Source of the DNA: Mikania micrantha | Lineage: Eukaryota; Streptophyta; Magnoliopsida; Asterales; Asteraceae | Direction: 5' to 3' | NCBI GenBank assembly: GCA_009363875.1 | Contig: CM018696.1 | Location: 90,294,215-90,358,214, forward strand | Length of the DNA: 64,000 bases | Shown: one piece after another, positions 57,217 through 64,000 of the stretch | Layout of the letters: every line of letters starts with the position of its first letter | How positions within the stretch are numbered: position 1 is the first letter of the stretch | The notes under the pieces: generated by a model | Told to the model about the DNA's origin: nothing | The model's input: only the letters and a program-made list of their open reading frames with translations | The model's database searches: none | Position numbers and translations under genes: made by a program

Positions 57217-58261
57217 ATGAATGTCGATGATCAAATTTTCATTTTTCTTAAGTAACAAAACTCTGTCAAAATACTCTCCTAAAACCCTTGAGCGGGTACG
57301 GTAGTTACTAGAATTTCGTTCAAGGATTGTTAAACAAGCATTGATACGAGCTACTTTGAGGTAACCACCTATTATACTCTTATTTTAAAATAATTATTTA
57401 ATTAGTATGGTCGAGATATTGTTTGTTTAAAACCTCACTAATATTATGCGTGGAGGCTATTTTCAATATTTTTGTAAAATACGGAGTATGCCGAAATGCT
57501 GCCCAAATATTTTATAAAAAAATATATTTGTAAGACGAGGTTCTGTCCAATTTAAAACTCTAAAATAAAGTTTTATAAGCCGAAATTCTACCCAAGTATT
57601 TTTAAGAAAACCGAAAAGCATAAGTCGTTATGCTGTCCAATTAAAGACTCGAGTCAATACCTGAAAATATAAAGATACGTTAAGTAATCCTATTAGGGTA
57701 CTGATGTTATTAGGAAATTGGCGGTTACGTAAGATAAGAATTGAGGAGCTAAAATTGTACGATAGAAGCATATATCAGGTGAGTTTTATGAGCCCTCTTT
57801 TACTGTTTTAATGTTTTAGGGCTGATGTGTATGCATGATAAATATCTTTGAAATGATTGTGAGTTCTATGAGCTCTGTTTTACTATTTTAAATATTTTGG
57901 GCTGATGTGAATGTTATATTGGTAATGTTTTGATATATATGATGTTACAGTGATGCCGGGATGTTTCCCGTTTATACCAATGTTAAGCCGGGATAATGCC
58001 GAATTTTATATACGTATTTTTTTTAGAATATAAAAGAGGCAACCCGAATTATTGTTTTGAAAATACGTTTGCAGAAAGAGTTTTCAAGAGGTATAAATCT
58101 CATATACTAATAAAGACATGGTCCTGGTATACCGAAGGTGTGCAGTCTTATGCTCCTTCGATATAACAGGATAATGCTGGTATATAGGTTGAGATAAAGA
58201 CGTTGTTAAAAAAAAGAGTTCTTGCACTACGGTGCTGATTATAAAGTTTGTTAAAAGAAAT

Positions 58262-58450
58262 TTTGAAAGCACCTTTGGGTGATTAAAGATTTTAGTAGCA
58301 CCTTCGGGTGAACAGAGTTACCTTCGGGTAAAGAAGTTACCTTCGGGTAAAACAGAGTTACCTTCGGGTAAAGAAGTTACCTTCGGGTAAAGAAGTTACC
58401 TTCGGGTATAGAAGTTACCTTCGGGTAAAACAGAGTGCCTTCGGGTGAAT
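58262..58450 (+). repeat. Tandem array of ttaccttcgggtaa units in the solo LTR
   Basis: About nine units of 17-21 bp built on accttcgggt, with variants aagaag, aaacagag and gaacagag between the cores. The core taccttcgggta is nearly palindromic. Confidence 0.85.
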
Positions 58451-59790
58451 AGATTTTTAAATAAATGTTGTTGATATAATATGATACATGTATATCGATG
58501 TATGCTTTTGTGAAATGCTTTTGAAATATATTGATTGGAATTAAAGATGTTTACTAAACTTAGAACTCACCAGCTTAAGCTGACAAATTTTAACATGCAC
58601 ATCAGGTAGAGATGGTGAAGCCTCAGCTAGTCGAGGCAAGAAACAATTGGCATAAGTGACCATGGATGGATGCTGGTTGCAGGTTTTGAGAAGATTGACA
58701 TAGATGTAGATATAGTAAAAATAAAAAGAATAAATAAATAAAAATGGTTGTGTGACATAGATGTGTAATCGGGTTTACTCATGTATAATATGTTTTATTT
58801 CAGCTGCGATTGAATTATATCTATTTTATCACTGTGCTTATGAGTAAATCTGACAAAGTGACGTGTCCCGGGAGACGGGCGTTACAGAAGCTGATCGAAG
58901 AGATCATCGATACGCGGCAGTGGATATCGATTCTTAATTGTGAGCTTGTTTAATTCGCGGTAGTCAATGTATATTCGGAATGACCCGTCCTTCTTCTTGA
59001 CAAACAGGACCGGTGCACCTAATGGCGAATGGCTTGGGCGAATGAATCCTTTATCAGTAAGCTCTTGCAGTTGGCTCGCCAATTCTTGCTACTCCGAAGG
59101 TGCAAGTCTGTAGGGAGATTTAGCAACTGGGTTCGCACCAGGTACTAAGTCAATTCGAAACTCTACTTGACGTTCTGGTGGAAGACTCGGCAAATAGTCT
59201 GGAAATACTTCTGGAAAATCTCGTATCACTGGAACATCTTCAATTCTCTTTACTTTCTCTTTCTTCTTCACGATGTGAGCTAAGAATGCTATATATTTCT
59301 TCCTAAGGTACTTATGTGCTTTAGTGCATGACATCAGCTTAAGACCTTTACTAGAAGTTTCTCCAAATACTCGTAAAGTTCACCCGAAGGTAAAGGAATA
59401 CGTATGTATTTCTCATGGCAAACTATCTCCGCTTAGTGGGTGGCTAACCAATCCATGCCTATGATAACATCAAAGCTACCAAGATGCATAGGTATAAGAT
59501 CAATCGGGAAAACGTGATCATTTAAGTTCACAGTACATCCGATAATAACAGTGTCAATATCAATAGTGTTTCCATCAGCCACCTCCACGTTAAACAGTTT
59601 ATCTAAGTATGTACGTGTTCTACCAAACATGCATTCAAAATCTTATGAAACGAAACTCCTATCGGCACCAGAATCATATTAATACAGATGCATAAGAGTT
59701 GTTGATCAGAAATGTACCGTTGACCACGTCCTGATTGGCTTGAAAATAATATAGTCTCAATCCAGGTTTTTTTTTGCTCATTCACAATAA

Positions 59791-60655
59791 CTTCTTTAAA
59801 TTCATAAAGGATCCCAAAAAAACTTGTTAATTACAAGGAATATGAAAATAATGAAATCAAAATCATCTTCAAAATCACACCTTAGTACAATTCAAATCAA
59901 ATTTCGTTATTCACATTCAATCATTCGCAACCAAAACAAATTAAATCATATCATTTAAAGTGAGTTTTATTCGGTAACTTAATCCTATCAAACATAAAAC
60001 AATTCGATGACCTGACTCCTCAAATATACCTTCATGTGAATCTAAAATTGTGATCATAAGAAAGAAAAATTCTTGAGACCGTCACTACTTACCTATAATC
60101 ATTAGTTTATTGAACTAAACATGACAACAGAATTAATTTCTAAAATTATTAAACTTCTTGATTATTAATCAACTTTTACAAATTTGTATAAAAGTGAGCT
60201 TTTTAAAATAAACATGTGTATTAACAAATAATCATAAGAAAAAACATAAAACAAGCAAACCAAACCACGTATAGGTAGCGACTCGAGTCATGAGACATAT
60301 GGATTTGTGAAGAAAGTGGGCCCCCAAGATACTGGATAGATCATGATTCATGTGTGCACCCCATGTTATCATCGTCGTATTTAATCATGTGATAGTGTTA
60401 GTTGTATTTTATGATATATTATAAAAATAATAATTACATACATTAAATAATAAATAGTTGCATAAATAAATAAATTTTGAAATAGAAAATTTTTTTTGGC
60501 CCATGTAGTGCCAAACATGGCATCCCATTTAAGGTCACAGGAAAATAGAGTAAACTGATGCACATCGTGAGGTCCTCATCAATCACAATGCATCGTTTGG
60601 TTAGATATACTCATATACATACACATAAAATATAAATAATAAACTGTATTATATA
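59791..60655. other. Spacer, no gene seen
   Basis: AT-rich DNA upstream of the gypsy remnant. Decayed gag could lie here, but I see no recognisable frame. Confidence 0.4.
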
Positions 60656-61130
60656 TGTAAATTGTTGCAAAAATCTGCGTAGGCGGTCGTCTATGCGCTA
60701 GGCGGCCTCAAACTGTGTCGATTTGACCCTAGGCGGCCTGGTCAGTTTTTTTTAACTTTTTTCGGTTAAAAAAAATTAGACCCTTGATTATTTTAGGCAG
60801 TTCTCAACCCAAAATCCTTAATATGTCTCTAAAACATCGAATCTAACATCTTAAACATCAAATCCAATCACTAAAGAAGTAAAGATCGAAATCCATCTCT
60901 AAACTTTGTATTCAATGTTTAAGTTTGAACTTTAAAGTACTTGACTTATTATGTATAAGTGTATTATTTAAATTGTTTGAAGTATTATATTGACTTATTA
61001 ATATTAATGTGTATATATGATATATATTTGTAAAATTACATATAAAAATTTCAATCCGCCTAGCGCTGAATAATCCCGATGCGATATCATGCCGCCCGAC
61101 TAGCGTCTAGCGACTTCTACCACCATGTAT
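60656..61130. repeat. Repeat with gcgctaggcgg words at both ends
   Basis: Left: tgcgtaggcggtcgtctatg, cgctaggcggcctc. Right: atccgcctagcgctgaataa, ccgcccgactagcgtctag. The GC-rich ends around an AT-rich middle suggest a non-autonomous DNA transposon. Exact ends and target duplication were not found. Confidence 0.45.
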
Positions 61131-64000
61131 ATGTATATATTGATGTATAATGAAATCTATACGTTTATCACATCTCATTTATTTCATTAATCTAGATATA
61201 AATTTTTTAAATGTTAATTGTTTTTCAAACGGTATGTGCTATCACATGGCATTTCTGATAAATCACATGAATTAAATTAATTTTAAATTTTTAATAAAAA
61301 AAATATTTTGTAATTTGTTATGGTCGTAACTTAACTCTACAAATGAGAATTGAGTTTAGGTATTAATAATGCTTATTAAATCGAATTAATTACCTCAAAT
61401 AAACATTTTAATTTTACATTAATAAATTACTTTAACTTTGAAAAGATATGCATCTTACCATCTTAAAACCTAAAGGAGAAACAATAGGTGATTGAGGGGG
61501 TCAACGGAGAAGAAGAAGACAAACCAATGACCATGATTGAACATAGTCGATGGAGAAAGCCCGACATCGATTGAACATGGTTGATGGGGGAACAATCAAC
61601 GATCAAAGTGTGGAGGCAAAGGAATAGTGAAGGTGTTATAGGGGGGGGGGGGGGGTGTTTAAGAAACATATCGGCAGTCAAACCAGGCAAAATGTTGGTC
61701 GACCATACCAGGTAAGAAGCATATTGTCAATTTTTTCTATTAAGTTCGCACACTTGATTTACGCACGAGAGTAAAACTATCCTTACCTTTTCCTAGAAAT
61801 TGTCATTTTTAGCTTTTATTTAATTTTTTTTTTTAGTTTTGTTGTTGTCTCTGACTCTGTGTTTGCATTCGATTTACTTGGCGCTCCCTTTTACCAAGTT
61901 TTCGGGTTTACCGCGAAGTGTTGGTCGCTTTCACGATACTTTAGAGTTTTATAGCGAAGTAAAAATTAATACGATGTTTTTTTGGACCTACATGTTCATA
62001 TTCAGGATTATGATGTCACTGTAGTAACATATGAAGTTGCTGGAACTAATGACTAATAAAATCTAGTTGATATAATTTCCAATTTTTTTTTTCAAATAGG
62101 TGTTGGTGGGAAATTTTTATTTACCAAAATGAGATGATTTGAAAAATATTTACAAAAATAAGTGTTTTTTATTTATTTCTTTATTTTTAACTATTTTATT
62201 ATAATTTTTTTTAATTTAATTAATTTACTATAATATATTTTTTTTCAATCAACTAACTATGATAAAATGTTGATTAAATCAAAAAAATAGTTTAAAATAA
62301 AAAATACTCATTTTGATAAATAATTTTTACATGAACAATTTTTTTGAAATTTTTTTTTGTAATTTCCTTATATTCATTTATCACCTATATATAATCTATA
62401 AAGAATCACTTATGAGTTGTCGGCTGACTGGGCCCATGCAGGCCTTAATTGGACAAAACACACTAAGCATGTCAAGTTGGTTTTTGTGGCAATTAGGCGG
62501 GTCCCATCGCCAGCGAATCCAATGTGCCCCATTTAATACCAACAAATTAGCCCCCTCACCCTCAATGATATTATCTCCTTTGGACCCATTTTTAAATCAT
62601 GTGATATTTGAAAATTGAAAGTTGCACATATATGCAAAAACAATCATATTTGGTCATTGTGTCGAGACCAGAGCAGGAAAAGCAAAAAAGAAAATAAATA
62701 ATAAAAACCGGCCCATTTAAACTGGGTTACTTGACATTTAAACTTGTTTGGTATTTAGATGGGCAAAGAAAGAAATCAATAGTTATACCCAAGTTGAATA
62801 GAGGATGTTTGTATGCATGTTCCTCCAAATAAATTTTTAATTTTTTTGCATCAAAAATTATAAATTTTAGTAAGTATCATTGGATGAACTGAAGAACCCA
62901 GAGTAGAGGTGTTGATTTTTTCTACAATCTGTGTGCGTGCGCGTGCACACTTTGATAGTGAGGTATTGAGTGTTGTCCTTTTGTTACATTTCAGGTTGAC
63001 TAGATGGTGTTTTAATAAATGTTCTTCCAAAGAAACTAAATGATATGCTTTCGGTATTTTTTTTTTAAAATAAGTAAATATTTTATTATTTTCTGTTTCG
63101 ACACAAAGGATAGAGAGGGATGATAATGGTTTTTTAATAGTTGTATCTAACATCATGCTTTCTTAGTTTTTCCTACAAATTGTGCATCATGTAAAGTAGT
63201 CGAAACAAATATAAAAGGGTTTATCATAACTCATATTGAATATTTATGTTCTTTTCCTTGTAAAGTGTTTGCAAAAATGAAAATTTTCGTGAACCGGTTA
63301 CTTAAGGCTTTGGTTTTGATCGGATTCAAAAGAAGCCGGCCCAATTAAAGTTTGATGAGTTTAAAGTTTCAAGTGAAGCCCAACCCAATTTAAAGGCCAC
63401 TGTGTCTTTTGGTAATGGGCCAGAATAACCCAACTATCAAATGTGATGAGTCGGATATTATTAAATCTTTCAGTTCATTATTCATCTAACAACCCATTTA
63501 TATTGAGCTATTTTTGCTTTTTTGGGTCGATCTTATTTTTTGAATTTGGATAAGATATATTTTATTATTTAATTTTAACAGCAATCAGTTCTATTACGCA
63601 GGCAGTAAACCATTTACGTCAAACCATCGATAAAAACCTGTCTTCCCCCACCCAAAATAAAAGAAAAAAAAAATTCTACAATACATCAATAATGTCATAA
63701 AAGTGAGCAATAAGTTTAATAAATAGATTATCTCAAGCTTCTACATATTAAAAACCTTTACTCTTTACCTTTGGATGTGATTCTACAAAAGCTATAGTAC
63801 CAATTTGATAATTTTAGATATTAAAATATTTTAATAACCTTTGATCTGATATCTTTTGCATATGCATAGATACACAGGGTGTATGTATATACGCTCATTT
63901 TGGTATGCCAAAGAAGATTGATTACAAGGCTTCGGTTCATATATAGAGTTGATCTGACTTAAAAAATATACAAATTCAAATGATAACATGTTAGGTTAGA
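61131..64000. other. Right end of window, no gene recognised
   Basis: Mostly AT-rich. Promoter-like words with gggccc/ggcccaat occur around 62430-62530 and 63330-63420, but no exon could be tied to them. Open frames of 60-100 codons (for example 62313-62618 on plus, 63156-62851 on minus) have no family signal. Confidence 0.4.
61641..61655 (+). repeat. Run of 15 G
   Basis: An uninterrupted G tract. Its true length is hard to sequence and may differ from what is shown. Confidence 0.9.

Larger units (their letters stand above)
56599..58886 (+). mobile_element. Solo LTR (2288 bp) inserted in the gypsy RT
   Basis: Starts TGTAACAACC and ends GGGCGTTACA, and is flanked by gaagc at 56594-56598 and 58887-58891. 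It has no internal coding region, which fits a solo LTR left by recombination. It is in the opposite orientation to the host gypsy copy. Confidence 0.8.
54889..59790 (-). pseudogene. Decayed Ty3/gypsy pol (protease, RT, RNase H, integrase)
   Basis: Minus-strand order: aspartic protease region (about 59790-59433, ending IIGMDWLATH), linker and RT start (59334-58887, with GAPVLFVKKKDGSFR), a 2288-bp foreign insert, remaining RT (56598 down, active-site FIDD in VIVFIDDILIYS), RNase H (frameshift near 55820), integrase zinc domain and catalytic core (about 55400-54889, including MDFITKLPRTTNGK). Stops interrupt the frame at about 55185 and 54956, both TAG where the family has Trp. Gag and the chromodomain or other C-terminus are missing. 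The sequence style suggests a Tekay-like chromovirus lineage, but this is not certain. Nonfunctional. Confidence 0.9.

Overview
The window reads as nuclear DNA of a eudicot plant. It is AT-rich, its genes have many short exons with GT/AG introns, and its protein families are plant-specific (R2R3-MYB, remorin, a FAR1-type MULE transposase). Intergenic DNA and introns are crowded with SINEs, Helitrons, MITEs, MULEs and LTR-retrotransposon debris. The style of the SINE tails and of the Helitron 3' ends (CCGTGTAATACACGG, then CTAG) fits a composite (Asteraceae), but that is only an impression.

Layout. 1065-8193 (-): a 17-exon peroxisomal acyl-CoA thioesterase (ACH2 type: cyclic-nucleotide-binding-like N-terminus, TesB-type thioesterase, C-terminal SKL). 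Its introns hold several SINEs, and exon 6 lacks one base. 8.2-22.5 kb: no protein gene. This stretch holds a 0.65 kb TIR element, a run of Helitrons, a tRNA-derived SINE with perfect target-site duplications, a long imperfect foldback that could be a small-RNA gene (about 14.98-15.31 kb), a 0.6 kb palindromic element, an element built of cggatat words and a Helitron with a nested foldback MITE. 23001-26654 (+): a nine-exon DEAD-box RNA helicase of the DHH1/DDX6 group (RH6/RH8/RH12). 30.07-30.61 kb (-): a decayed Ty1/copia gag. 32679-37411 (+): a three-exon R2R3-MYB of the MYB17 type, with a 3.7 kb first intron full of repeats. 37735-39570 (-): a remorin with a second possible first exon.

40.1-41.4 kb holds a hAT transposase remnant split by a 1000-bp MULE-type MITE. 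41893-52370 is one Mutator-like element, about 10.5 kb, with roughly 53-bp terminal inverted repeats and a perfect 10-bp target-site duplication. It carries two convergent genes: a ULP1-type cysteine protease (+, eight exons, two one-base frameshifts) and an apparently intact 755-residue FAR1/MULE transposase (-, five exons). 54.7-59.8 kb is a decayed Ty3/gypsy element on the minus strand. Its reverse transcriptase region is split by a 2288-bp solo LTR with a 5-bp duplication. The last 4 kb contain only repeats and unassigned sequence.

The host genes do not look functionally linked: lipid metabolism in peroxisomes, mRNA decay and translational control, a transcription factor, and a plasma-membrane scaffold. 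The two genes of the large MULE do belong together as one transposon. I found no CRISPR array and no complete tRNA or rRNA gene. Exon coordinates come from reading splice sites and frame by eye and from remembered family similarity. No alignment or transcript data were available.
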